From Imperialibacter sp964351395 (GTDB lineage: Bacteria > Bacteroidota > Bacteroidia > Cytophagales > Cyclobacteriaceae), in assembly GCA_964351395.1 (NCBI GenBank), contig CAYGOF010000002.1:1-64000 (forward strand): a DNA stretch of 64,000 nucleotides. Reading direction: 5' to 3'. The notes beneath the pieces were generated by a model. That model ran no database searches and was not told the origin of the DNA. It saw only the letters and a list, made by a program, of their open reading frames with translations. Both the position numbers and the translations under genes were made by a program. Numbering within the stretch: position 1 is the first letter of the stretch; each line of letters opens with the position of its first letter. This document shows positions 34,031 through 42,917 of this stretch, piece after piece.

Positions 34031-34546
34031 TTATTGTGTGTTCTTAAAAGTGTCTTCAAAAGTTTTTACCCATTCACCATTGATCAATTGTTCGCCATAT
34101 TCCCGAAAGCCTCCTTCAGGAGTACTTCCGAAAAAGAATCTGGTCTTTTCATCTTTCCACACAATGAGTTGCCCATCCTTAAATTCCGCAGGATACCTGG
34201 CTGCACCCGCTTTAGAAAACCGGTGGTAGTAATACTTTTGGTTTTCTTCATCGTAAAGAATCACCGTATGAAGTTGCAAAAACTCGGTGTTCAATTCAAC
34301 GACTAAGATGCTCTTGTCTAAATCGTAGGAAATTTTTTCATAGGCCGAACCTTGCTTGGTGACAACCCCATTTTCATAAATCTTTGATGTGCCCACCCAT
34401 TCTCCAATAAGGAAGCTTAGTTGCTCCATCTTTTTTCGCTTTAGATCCTGTGCCAAAATTGAATCACTCATAAAAAACAGGACAATAAAACAAAAGTATC
34501 TTGATGCTTTTTGATAACACATCTTTATGGGTTTAATATTAAGCAC
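34031..34546 (-). CDS. Secreted DUF1579-like (lipocalin-fold) protein
   Basis: The 171-residue protein has a Sec signal (YFCFIVLFFMSDSILAQ); an ATG eight codons in (about 34522) is an alternative start. After it, QLSFLIGEWVGTSKIYENG matches the opening of DUF1579 and related calycin-fold proteins. A strand-rich body follows with LDKSILVVELNTEF, ILYDEENQKYYYH and the terminal WVKTFEDTFKN. The function is unknown; relatives may bind small hydrophobic ligands. It is the last gene before the A+T-rich ABC-3C island. Confidence 0.72.
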   Translation of the reverse strand: MLNIKPIKMCYQKASRYFCFIVLFFMSDSILAQDLKRKKMEQLSFLIGEWVGTSKIYENGVVTKQGSAYEKISYDLDKSILVVELNTEFLQLHTVILYDEENQKYYYHRFSKAGAARYPAEFKDGQLIVWKDEKTRFFFGSTPEGGFREYGEQLINGEWVKTFEDTFKNTQ

Positions 34547-34628
34547 AAAGCTAGAGGTATGAATCGTAGCTTAGGGCTGAGCGTTTGCCTGGAGCGGCTA
34601 GAATTGCATACATATTGTTATGTACTGT

Positions 34629-36329
34629 TTATACTTTAAATAGTTTATCCGATTGAGATAATGATAGTGTAATATATTGCTCAACTTCGATATCGCTGGG
34701 CAATTTGTCTTGCAATATTGGCAGTATATATTGACAATTTATGCTGCTAACAATTTCAGTAAGTAAACTGGTAATCTGATTATCATGAACGTTTTCGATT
34801 TGATCATGCATTATGAAGTGTAAATAATCGATTCCTATTTCTTGCGCAAACAGTATATAAGCTAGATCAAAAGCTGCAATTTGACCTTTCTTTTTACCAG
34901 TACCTAGATTGCCACTAATAGATGAAATATTAAGTTCGTAACCTCTGTCATTTTTATCAGGACTCAGAATGAATTGCTCATTATAGAGTCGAGAAGATAT
35001 GTCTGAGAAGTATCTATTAAAAATAGTAATTCGTTCGTTTATAAGTTCATCCTTAGAGTCAATCCCTAGATTTATAGAATCAAGTTCACTGGACAAGCTT
35101 TCTTGAGTCGAAATACTAGAATCCCACATTCTTTTTTGCTCCTCTAAATTCCCTCTTTTCTCATATGTGAGATTAAGGTCTTCAATTATTTTTTGAAGTT
35201 CTTCCAATGCTCCAGCTTTCTGAAGAACACTTGTATATGATTTTTCTTTTTCTCTAAACGTGTCGAGGAGTCGTTTTAATTCCTTAATATTTTCCTCTAT
35301 TGTGGGAAGTTCTTTCAAAATAAATTCGAGCTTCTGCTGAATCATTTTATTGTGGAATGAAAGAGTATCCACAAATGTCTTTTGTAAGTCAGGGATTAAG
35401 ACTTTTGCTTCATTGTAGAGCGATTGAATCTGATCGGTGTTAACTTCAACTATTTCCTTTTCTAGCTCCAATTTACTTTCGAGAACTAGCTCTTTCCTCA
35501 GCTGAAGTTGACTAATTTGAGTGGAAAGTTTGTTGATTTCTTTCTTTGCTACATTTAGTTCTTCAAGATCTTTTTCAAAATTCTCATTTAAATTGAAGCT
35601 GTTTTTTTTCTCTTCTAATTCTGAAATGTTCCTATTGATTATTATTAGAGCTTGTTCAATTCTTGAGTAATTACTCTCCTTTCTCAATCTTTTTTGGAGA
35701 TTCTCTTCAATTTTTATTTGTGACAATATTTTCTGCTTCCTATCCGAGTTATCTGAAGGAATTCCTAACCAAAATAGATATAAGGCTTCATACTCCTCCA
35801 TTGTTGTTGTTGGATGAAGAACCTTAACGGTGTTCTGAAGTCTATTTTTTTCGTCACGTATGTTTTTAGAAATAATCTGTCTAAATGTGGGTTTTAGATT
35901 GCGTGAATTAAAGATGATTTCTTTCAATTTCTTTGGAAATTCATCAATACCAAATTCCTCACCATCTATTTCTATAATTTTCTGTTTTCTAGATAGAAAG
36001 TTTCTTCTTATTGTTATTTCCTTTGAGGAGGTTATGTCCAAATCCTCTTTAAGGATGAGTGTAATTATAATATTGTTCTCTTTGAGGAATTTTTCAATTA
36101 TGTCGTTGTTAGACTTGTCTTTAAATTCACTGTCTTTATAAATGTTTTCACCTTTTCCTGCCAAGCAAAAATCGATTAGCCTTAAAACAGTAGTTTTACC
36201 CACGTTATTCCCGGACTCTTTTTTATCAGATGTATGGGTATCATCAACAATTAGATTAATTCCTGTATGAAAAGAAATCTCTCTGATTAATGAATCACCA
36301 TTTTCTATTTTGAGTATCTTTAAAAACAT
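34629..36329 (-). CDS. ABC-3C system ATPase (DUF2326/YydD-like)
   Basis: The 566-residue SMC/Rad50-like ATPase has its Walker A at residues 40-47 (GNNVGKTT), a long coiled-coil middle (about 170-440, rich in E, K, L and I), and a C-terminal half with a signature-like GTGKKKGQIAAFDLAYI and a Walker B-like LHFIMHDQIENV. It matches the DUF2326 family, which supplies the ATPase of ABC-three-component conflict systems. The start overlaps the middle component by 10 nt. Its codons are much richer in A and T than those of its neighbours, which suggests transfer. It presumably senses or moves on DNA and controls the HNH protein; this is inference from family descriptions. Confidence 0.86.
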   Translation of the reverse strand: MFLKILKIENGDSLIREISFHTGINLIVDDTHTSDKKESGNNVGKTTVLRLIDFCLAGKGENIYKDSEFKDKSNNDIIEKFLKENNIIITLILKEDLDITSSKEITIRRNFLSRKQKIIEIDGEEFGIDEFPKKLKEIIFNSRNLKPTFRQIISKNIRDEKNRLQNTVKVLHPTTTMEEYEALYLFWLGIPSDNSDRKQKILSQIKIEENLQKRLRKESNYSRIEQALIIINRNISELEEKKNSFNLNENFEKDLEELNVAKKEINKLSTQISQLQLRKELVLESKLELEKEIVEVNTDQIQSLYNEAKVLIPDLQKTFVDTLSFHNKMIQQKLEFILKELPTIEENIKELKRLLDTFREKEKSYTSVLQKAGALEELQKIIEDLNLTYEKRGNLEEQKRMWDSSISTQESLSSELDSINLGIDSKDELINERITIFNRYFSDISSRLYNEQFILSPDKNDRGYELNISSISGNLGTGKKKGQIAAFDLAYILFAQEIGIDYLHFIMHDQIENVHDNQITSLLTEIVSSINCQYILPILQDKLPSDIEVEQYITLSLSQSDKLFKV

Positions 36330-36550
36330 TTTTCTAATTGCCCGTCATTATTGTCCACTACGCCGAGAAGGTAAAGCCAATCTAACCCTAATGAAAACAG
36401 GTTAAATGATACTTTTTCTAATTTGTTTAAATCATTAAAAACCTCAAAATAGTCAATTGATGGTCCATCATAAGAATTTAAAACTTGAATTATTTTAGCA
36501 CCAATGTGATAAACATTGTTTTGCGGATTGATGTCTTTTCCAATGATCAT
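36320..36550 (-). CDS. ABC-3C middle component (small winged-helix-like protein)
   Basis: The 76-residue protein has the pattern of the small middle component of ABC-three-component systems, most like the group called MC6. It has an early NNVYHIGAKIIQVL helix, then SIDYFEVFNDLNK, and ends with LGLDWLYLLGVVDNNDGQLEKC, the usual wing-like end. It probably bridges the ATPase and the HNH protein. It overlaps both neighbours, by 4 nt (ATGA) on the HNH side and 10 nt on the ATPase side, so the three are translationally coupled. The assignment rests on size, pattern and position. Confidence 0.78.
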   Translation of the reverse strand: MIIGKDINPQNNVYHIGAKIIQVLNSYDGPSIDYFEVFNDLNKLEKVSFNLFSLGLDWLYLLGVVDNNDGQLEKCF

Positions 36551-37362
36551 TTGCTGTCAGGTTTTTCAAGTATTTTACATCTCATAAAAGCATCAACCAT
36601 GACAATTGGTATTGCAAAAGCTATATCGTCCTTTTGAGAATGCTTATTATCAACAAATCCTAAGAGTTTATTTTCAATGTCTTCGATAATATTGTCTGCA
36701 TTATCTTGAATGGTTTGTAGCTCATTTGAGCTATCAAGAACGTACTGCCCCTTAATCCTGATATATAATTGTTTAATGTTTCTGAGAAGCTTTTCCTTTT
36801 TAAAAGAACCCTGTTTTTCCAATTCCCTGTAAAGGGAATTTATCTTAGGATAATATTTTCCATATTCCTCAATTAACGATTTATTTCTTTTTATGGCATT
36901 GTGAGAAATTTTGTCTGAGATATTAAACGGAATTAAACTGTCAAGATCTTGATTCATTTCTTCAAACTCAAGATCAGCTATACCGTTAATTGCTTGATTG
37001 ATAAGTCCAGGGTTTTTTACTAGAATTCTTTGTTGTGAATTATTCTCGTGCATTTTTTTCCAGGACTGCACCAGAGAAACAGGATATTTATCTTCATTTT
37101 CTGGATTATCAATTATGCTATGACATTCATCACATAGTAGAATTAAATTATCAAAATGTCTTCGATCGTCATCATTCATTTTAGAGTTGAATCTTGGCCC
37201 ATTCTTGCTGGCTGCTTCAATATGGCATATTTTGCTCACAATCGTTTCACCATCTCTTGCTACTAACTTTCTATCACATTCGGGGTTAGCACATTCGTTT
37301 GCTGAAAGAGTATCTAATCGCCTTACTGTCGATTGTTTATATTGTCTTGCTTTATCAGCCAT
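36547..37362 (-). CDS. HNH-nuclease effector with ABC-3C C-terminal domain
   Basis: The 271-residue protein begins with an HNH endonuclease domain (about 1-105). Zinc cysteines are in ANECANPECDRKL and LLCDECHSIID, and the first catalytic histidine is in SKICHIEAASKNG with a later DDRRHFDNLILLC. The rest is helical (LIEEYGKYYPKINSLYREL, MVDAFMRCKILEKP) and resembles the C-terminal domain that ties effectors to ABC-3C systems. HNH domains cut double-stranded or nicked DNA, so this is the probable effector. It is the first gene of the operon. Confidence 0.85.
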   Translation of the reverse strand: MADKARQYKQSTVRRLDTLSANECANPECDRKLVARDGETIVSKICHIEAASKNGPRFNSKMNDDDRRHFDNLILLCDECHSIIDNPENEDKYPVSLVQSWKKMHENNSQQRILVKNPGLINQAINGIADLEFEEMNQDLDSLIPFNISDKISHNAIKRNKSLIEEYGKYYPKINSLYRELEKQGSFKKEKLLRNIKQLYIRIKGQYVLDSSNELQTIQDNADNIIEDIENKLLGFVDNKHSQKDDIAFAIPIVMVDAFMRCKILEKPDSK

Positions 37363-37809
37363 ATTATTTTACAAATGTACAATTTTCACTTCTTTTTTTT
37401 TGAACGTGCCTCAATGGTACACAACAATTCTGTATGACCATAAGCCATACTTCAATTTTTCTTACTTTCTAAAGTATTCATCAAAATAGGTTAACATAAC
37501 TTATAAAGCTATATTTTTCATTTTGTAAAAATTTATTTTATGTATAATATCTTTCAAAGCTTCCTTAACGCCTCAGACAATTAATCCAAACCAATTTCCA
37601 TATCACTGAAAAGATTCATTTTTAGAAGGTGCTATTATTTGTATTCCATGTTTGAAAGTCACCTCCAATAAAATCACCTCCCCTAACACCAAGAATATTC
37701 CCAACTTCCTTTCCCCCATCCTACCTAAAAAATGAAGAACTTGCGTGCTTCATTCAGCGGGTGGCTTTCACGGGAGTTACCTTAGCGTTTAACTAAGCAT
37801 ATCAATCTT
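37363..37809. other. A+T-rich divergent intergenic region
   Basis: These 447 bases separate the divergent ABC-3C operon and the rapA-like gene. The part to about 37700 is very A+T rich like the island, and the composition changes abruptly near the rapA-like start. Apart from the -7 box at 37372-37379 I see no gene, terminator or repeat. Confidence 0.5.
37372..37379 (-). promoter_or_regulatory. -7 box of the ABC-3C operon
   Basis: On the minus strand TACATTTG matches TAnnTTTG and lies 9 nt before the ATG of the HNH gene, which implies a very short leader. The region upstream is A+T rich, and a clear -33 TTTG was not found. Confidence 0.4.
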
Positions 37810-40641
37810 TTGGAAAACTTCTTTCGCGATCAACGTTGGACAAGTGCAGGGGAACCCGAATTGGGGGTGGGTGTGGTGACCGAAACCGGCAAAGGCCGGG
37901 TCAAGCTCCATTTCCCCACGGCGGGTGAAGACCGCCAGTATATGGCAGACAATGCGCCCCTTCGCAGGGTCGTTTTCAAAGTGGGAGACACGATTATCGA
38001 TAAGGACAATCAACCCCTGGTGATAGAAAGCGTGGAAGCCTTCGGGCATTTTTTCATTTATAACGGGCAGGGCAAGCAGCGACATGAGGCAGATCTTGGC
38101 GATGTAACGGTCAAGCATGGCGTGGATGACCGCCTGCTAATGGGCGAAGTGGATACGCCTGAACTCTTTGCTTTGCGAAGAAAGACCCTGTACTTCGATC
38201 ACAACAGACGAATTTCCCCTATCAATGGCTTTGTGGGTGGCCGGATCGACCTCATCCCCCACCAGTTGTATATCGCCCACGAGGTAAGCGCCCGCTATGC
38301 ACCCAGAGTGCTGCTGTCGGACCAGGTAGGCCTCGGTAAAACCATTGAAGCCTGCCTGATTTTGCACCGCCTCCTGATGACGGGCCAGATTTCCCGAGTA
38401 TTGATCCTCGTGCCCGACTCGCTGGTGCACCAGTGGTTTGTGGAAGTGCTGAGGCGCTTCAACCTGTGGTTCCATATCTACGATGAGGAGCGCTGCCTGT
38501 CCTTGGATGCTAACGCCCCGGAGGGCAACCCTTTCCTGGATGATCAGCTGATTATTTGCAGTACCTCATTTGTCGCAGGTTCTCAGCTACGGGCCCGCCA
38601 GGCCCTTTCAGCCGGCTGGGACATGCTGGTAGTAGATGAAGCCCATCACCTGGAATGGTCGGTCAACAAGGTAAGTCCTGAGTACAGCATCGTGGAGCTG
38701 CTGAGCAAAGCCGCAAAGGGCCTTCTCCTGCTTACTGCCACCCCAGAACAATTGGGCGTGGAAAGTCATTTTGCCCGCCTGCGTTTGTTGGACCCAGACC
38801 GATACGCTGATTACGAGGCCTTTAAAAACGAATCACACGACTACTCTGCCACGGCCAATATGGTAGAAGCGCTGTCGGCAGACAAGGCGCTGAAAGCCGC
38901 TGACACGAAGCTACTGGAGTCGATGTTTGGCAAAGAAAGACTGACTTCATTGACCAAAGGCGGAGAAGCGGCAAGGAACAACCTGATTGAAGACTTGCTG
39001 GACCAGCATGGTCCGGGGCGGGTGGTGTTTAGAAATACCCGATCGGCCATGAGTGGGTTTCCGAAACGAAAAGCCCACCTGGTTCTGCTTGAAGCTGAAA
39101 ATGAAAAAGAACTTTGGATCAACCGAATTACTCAAGAATACACAAATGATAACAGCATAGCCGCACCTGAAGACGCTGCCCCTACATTTTGGTTTAAAGA
39201 AGACCCCAGGGTGTTGTGGCTGGTCAAGCTGATGAAGAAGCTGAAGACCGGCAAGGCGGTGCTCATTTGCCGAAGCAAAGAAAAAGTATTGGCCCTGGAA
39301 GCTGCATTGGAGCAGCTCAGCGGCATTAAAGTGGGTGTTTTCCATGAAGAGCTTACCATTGTGCAGCGAGACAGGAATGCGGCCTGGTTTGCAGAGCCTG
39401 ATGGCGCCAGACTACTCCTCTGTTCGGAAATAGGCAGCGAAGGAAGGAATTTCCAGTTTGCCCACCACCTCATCCTGTTCGATCTACCCGCCCATCCGGA
39501 ATTACTGGAGCAAAGAATCGGTCGCCTGGACCGAATCGGCCAAACCGAAGATATTCAGATCCACGTGCCCTACCTGACGGGCAGTCCGCAGGAAGTGCTG
39601 GTGAGGTGGTTTCACGAAGGACTCAATGCCTTTGAAGAAAACATAGAAGGTGGTGACCAGCTGGCCCAATTGTTTGGCGCACGGCTGAAAGAAGCAACGC
39701 TGGCCATTGGCTCAGCCACCGCAGAAAGTCAGCTTAACAAACTATTAGTGGACACCTCCAGCTTTCAAAAAGAGCTGAAAGAAAAACTGGCCAAGGGCCG
39801 CGACCGACTGCTGGAAATGAATTCGTTTCGCCCCGCTGTGGCCCAAAAGCTGGTGGAACAAATTGGCGAGGCTGACAGAGACATGAGCCTGGAGAAGTAC
39901 ATGACCCAGGTGTTTCACCATTTCTCGATCGACATGGAAGACCTGGCTTCCCGTACTTATATGCTTCGACCTTCGCAAGCCAACAACTACCAATTTCCGT
40001 CACTGCCGGATGAAGGGCAGTCGGTGACTTTCGACCGGAAAAGGGCCCTTGCCAGGGAAGATATCAGCTTTATCAGCTGGGACCACCCGATGGCTACCGG
40101 CGCCATGGACATGGTGCTGAGCCTGGGCACAGGCGCTGCCAGTTATGGTGTCATGCGGGGCACTGGCGAATCGGCCATCCTGCTGGAAGTCATCTTTGTG
40201 CTGGAAACTTCGGGCGGACAAGGCATTCATGTGGACCGCTTTCTGCCTACCAAGCCTTTGCGGGTGGTGGTAGACCATAGCGGGGAGGATGTAACCGAAG
40301 ACTATCCTATTGAAAAATTCGATCAGCATTTGAGGCCAGGCCCCATCGACGACATGCTGGAGAACGAGACACTGGTAGACGTTGTGTTACCCAATATGTT
40401 GAGCGCTGCCACCAAAGTAGCAGAAGAGATGAAAGCTGACGAAGTGCTGAATGGCTTGCAGGAAATGATCCTTACCATAGACCATGAAATTGAACGGCTT
40501 CGGGCGCTGCATAAGAAAAATAACCATATCAGGCCTGAAGAAATTCAACTGGCCCAGCAAGAAAAAGCCAAACTGGCGCAACTGATTAGAAATGCCCAAA
40601 TCAGAATGGATGCCGTGCAGTTGGTGAGGGAGGGGGAGTGA
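37810..40641 (+). CDS. rapA: RapA-type RNA-polymerase-associated SNF2 ATPase
   Basis: The 943-residue protein is close to E. coli RapA in size (968) and layout. The N-terminal Tudor-like region (FFRDQRWTSAGEPELGVGVV, then GEDRQYMADNAPLRRVVF) aligns with the E. coli start QRWISDTESELGLG. Motif I is SDQVGLGKTIEA at about residues 170-181, motif II is VVDEAHHLEW (DEAH at about 276), and motif VI is QRIGRLDRIGQ. RapA releases RNA polymerase after transcription and aids recycling. The probable start is a TTG, supported by this alignment. It lies right beside the ABC-3C operon, but its base composition is that of the wider genome. Confidence 0.9.
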   Translation: MENFFRDQRWTSAGEPELGVGVVTETGKGRVKLHFPTAGEDRQYMADNAPLRRVVFKVGDTIIDKDNQPLVIESVEAFGHFFIYNGQGKQRHEADLGDVTVKHGVDDRLLMGEVDTPELFALRRKTLYFDHNRRISPINGFVGGRIDLIPHQLYIAHEVSARYAPRVLLSDQVGLGKTIEACLILHRLLMTGQISRVLILVPDSLVHQWFVEVLRRFNLWFHIYDEERCLSLDANAPEGNPFLDDQLIICSTSFVAGSQLRARQALSAGWDMLVVDEAHHLEWSVNKVSPEYSIVELLSKAAKGLLLLTATPEQLGVESHFARLRLLDPDRYADYEAFKNESHDYSATANMVEALSADKALKAADTKLLESMFGKERLTSLTKGGEAARNNLIEDLLDQHGPGRVVFRNTRSAMSGFPKRKAHLVLLEAENEKELWINRITQEYTNDNSIAAPEDAAPTFWFKEDPRVLWLVKLMKKLKTGKAVLICRSKEKVLALEAALEQLSGIKVGVFHEELTIVQRDRNAAWFAEPDGARLLLCSEIGSEGRNFQFAHHLILFDLPAHPELLEQRIGRLDRIGQTEDIQIHVPYLTGSPQEVLVRWFHEGLNAFEENIEGGDQLAQLFGARLKEATLAIGSATAESQLNKLLVDTSSFQKELKEKLAKGRDRLLEMNSFRPAVAQKLVEQIGEADRDMSLEKYMTQVFHHFSIDMEDLASRTYMLRPSQANNYQFPSLPDEGQSVTFDRKRALAREDISFISWDHPMATGAMDMVLSLGTGAASYGVMRGTGESAILLEVIFVLETSGGQGIHVDRFLPTKPLRVVVDHSGEDVTEDYPIEKFDQHLRPGPIDDMLENETLVDVVLPNMLSAATKVAEEMKADEVLNGLQEMILTIDHEIERLRALHKKNNHIRPEEIQLAQQEKAKLAQLIRNAQIRMDAVQLVREGE

Positions 40642-40656
40642 TGACGCTTTCCCTCA

Positions 40657-41254
40657 GTGTCTCTGAAAGGGATGCTCCCGTTAAAGCTTGTGTCTTCACA
40701 AGCTTTTATGCCATTCACTTGCAATAGGACGCAAAAATGGTCCATGAGACACGAACCATTGCTTTGGGGCATCCTCAATGGGACACTTCTGTTCTTGCTT
40801 GTGTCTTCACAAGCTTTTATGCCTTTAACTTGTAATGAGATGCAAAAATGGTCCGTGAGACACGAACCATTGCTTTGGGGCATCTTCAAAGGAACACTTC
40901 CGTTNNNNNNNNNNNNNNNNNNNNNNNNNNNNNNNNNNNNNNNNNNNNNNNNNNNNNNNNNNNNNNNNNNNNNNNNNNNNNNNNNNNNNNNNNNNNNNNN
41001 NNNNGGTCCGTGAGACACGAACCATTGCTTTGGGGCATCTTCAAAGGAACACTTCCGTTCTTGCTTGTGTCTTCACATGCTTTTATGTCTTTAACTTATA
41101 ATGAGATGCCAAAATGGTCCGTGGGACACGAACCATGGCTTTGGGGTATCTTCACAAGGACACCTCTGTTCTTGCTTGTGTCTTCACAAGCTTTTATGTC
41201 CTTAACTTGTAATGAGATGCAAAAATGGTCCGTGAGACACGAACCATTGCTTTT
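40657..41254. repeat. 111-bp tandem repeat array interrupted by an assembly gap
   Basis: The landmark TCCRTGAGACACGAACCA recurs at 40741, 40852, 41007, 41118 and 41229, a period of exactly 111 bp apart from the gap. Each unit holds two hairpins: GCTTGTG-TCTT-CACAAGC, and an imperfect TGGT..CGTG/CACG..ACCA. Because 111 is a multiple of 3, frames stay open on both strands, but none looks like a gene. Copies differ by a few bases. The array fills the gap between two convergent genes. Confidence 0.93.
40905..41004. other. Assembly gap of 100 N
   Basis: Exactly 100 N lie inside the tandem array. The flanking copies are out of step by 44 nt (155 minus 111), so the true length, and therefore the number of repeat copies, is unknown. 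Confidence 0.98.
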
Positions 41255-41258
41255 GCCG

Positions 41259-42518
41259 CTACTTCCTCTGCGCCTTAATAAACACGTCAATATTATCCGG
41301 TCGGTCGTTGATAAACCGGAGTGTGGTCAGGCCTTCTGGGTTTTGGCTGATCATGGCGGGAATGGAGCTGGTCGTTAAAAACCAGCCTGAAGGTAACACC
41401 ACCGTATTTCGGTTACGTCCAAAGCTGCGATCCCATACCAGCTGGTCCTTGTACACCACATAGCGGGCCGGGTCGGTATAGGTTTCGCTGATGCGCAAAC
41501 GTTTCGATTCTCCTTCTTTGACGGGCTCGTACCAAATCACCACCACTTCAGTTTCCGATGTTACCTCCTCGCCAATCGAGATGCCACGCTTCGTGATGTC
41601 TTCCCCTTTCAGTGTTTCTACCTTCAGCTCTTCTCCCGTATCCAGAATGATCGCCGATGGTTTCGAGGCTTTGCTTCCCGCCCGCACCACATTCAGGTAG
41701 CGGTCCATTCCGGGGCGGCTCTCGGTGTAGTCGTGGTAAAGAAAAAACGAATGGCTTTCTGGCTGCTGGAGAAAGTAAACAATGTCTCTGTCCTGGAAGG
41801 CCCTTTCAGAAAATTTCCAGCCCAGCCGAGCTTTGGATAAGTCAGGCCCCGTACCCCTCGCACTGACATAGGGATCTTCTTTAGGAATTTTAACCTGCAC
41901 GCCTTGTGGCAGCGGTGTAGCTTTCACCACCAAATTGACCGCATCCGATCCTCGGTTCATAAAGCTAACTTTGATGCGGGCATCGTCGGTAAGTTGCACC
42001 TGCACCGGATAGTTGCATTCGGTGAGCTGGTAGCCTGCAGGGAGTACTAGGCTATTGCGCTGTATGCCCAGCGACCTGGAAAAAACGATGGTGTTTCCTT
42101 CTTTGAAATAGCTAGCCGGGTCTTTATAGGTCTTGTCGATTCGAACTCTGGCCTGCCCTCCTTTTGGCACAGGACGGGCCAGCTTCACCTGCAGGTATTC
42201 TTCATCGGCTCCGGCATCGGTCAGCCCGTTTTTTAACGCTGTCTTCCCGTCTACCACCGTCCATTCGAGGCTTTTACCAGAGTAAAGGTCAGTGACTTCG
42301 TGAATGAGATGCTCGCTGCCTTTCCTGAGTGTGTTCCAATAATACGGCGAACCTTCAGTCGTGCTGGCCACATCAAAGATAATCCTGAACGACTGTGTGG
42401 TCGGATCCAGCAACTCGTATTGCGTATAGGGCTCCAGGCCTATTTCCTGAGCATTTGTGTTAAATGTGCAACAGAAAACGAGGAGAGAAAGCGAGAGTGA
42501 TTGGCGGAAGGTTTTCAT
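41259..42518 (-). CDS. Secreted protein with an internally duplicated domain, unknown function
   Basis: The 419-residue protein has a Sec signal (SLSLSLLVFCCTFNTNAQ). It contains two copies of a beta-rich module. The first (about residues 125-195) has VRIDKTYKDPASYFKEGN, RSLGIQRNSLVLPAGYQL and IKVSFMNRG. The second (about 345-415) has LRISETYTDPARYVVYKDQ, RSFGRNRNTVVLPSGWFL and TLRFINDRP. I do not recognise the family. The Y-x-DPA and R-x-S-G/L-R-N words may be surface loops. It is probably periplasmic or outer-membrane associated. The start is the ATG at 42518. Confidence 0.78.
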   Translation of the reverse strand: MKTFRQSLSLSLLVFCCTFNTNAQEIGLEPYTQYELLDPTTQSFRIIFDVASTTEGSPYYWNTLRKGSEHLIHEVTDLYSGKSLEWTVVDGKTALKNGLTDAGADEEYLQVKLARPVPKGGQARVRIDKTYKDPASYFKEGNTIVFSRSLGIQRNSLVLPAGYQLTECNYPVQVQLTDDARIKVSFMNRGSDAVNLVVKATPLPQGVQVKIPKEDPYVSARGTGPDLSKARLGWKFSERAFQDRDIVYFLQQPESHSFFLYHDYTESRPGMDRYLNVVRAGSKASKPSAIILDTGEELKVETLKGEDITKRGISIGEEVTSETEVVVIWYEPVKEGESKRLRISETYTDPARYVVYKDQLVWDRSFGRNRNTVVLPSGWFLTTSSIPAMISQNPEGLTTLRFINDRPDNIDVFIKAQRK

Positions 42519-42611
42519 AATGAACGACGTTGGTGGGAGAAAAAAAGTAAATAGAAACGAGTTTATTGTCGATTGCTAAAATATCCATTGGAGAATTAAA
42601 GTGAGCTTCCT

Positions 42612-42917
42612 TTAATCAATATTCTTGCTGCCAGGGTTTCTGCGATTTAGGAAGAAGGACACTATCTCAATTTGATCGCCATTTATTCGGTAGTAGATGC
42701 TGTTGAGTCGTGAGACAACTGCCCTTCTTACCTGGTTCCCTTCATCTGATGCCTGAAAAAGGAATGGGTTTTGCGAGATTAATTTTACTTTCTGCTCAAT
42801 GGCTACTGATAAATTATGAAGCTCTTTTTCTGTCCACAATTCCTCAATTTGTTTAAAGGTCTCCTCAAGTTCTAAGAGGGCGTGCGTGGTCCACCTTATC
42901 TCAAAGCCACTTTTCAT
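42612..42917 (-). CDS. RelE/ParE-family toxin
   Basis: The 101-residue protein has the compact RelE/ParE fold pattern: an opening strand and helix (FEIRWTTHALLELEETFKQIEELW), a second helix (LHNLSVAIEQKVKLISQNP), then QVRRAVVSRLNSIYYRI and IEIVSFFLNRRNP as final strands. ParE-type toxins poison DNA gyrase and RelE-type toxins cut mRNA; which applies cannot be read from the sequence. The gene overlaps the end of the antitoxin gene by 17 nt, the usual coupled order of antitoxin first. Confidence 0.88.
   Translation of the reverse strand: MKSGFEIRWTTHALLELEETFKQIEELWTEKELHNLSVAIEQKVKLISQNPFLFQASDEGNQVRRAVVSRLNSIYYRINGDQIEIVSFFLNRRNPGSKNID

Noticed and set aside
34609..34624. Small hairpin (TACATA/TATGTA) after the ABC-3C ATPase gene as a terminator
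   Set aside because: The stem is only 6 A/T-rich pairs and no T run follows on the minus strand.
40545..41378. Long open frames on both strands across the 111-bp repeat array
   Set aside because: The period is a multiple of three, so any frame open in one unit stays open in all. The frames run through the N gap and into neighbouring genes, and have no start signals or recognisable domains.
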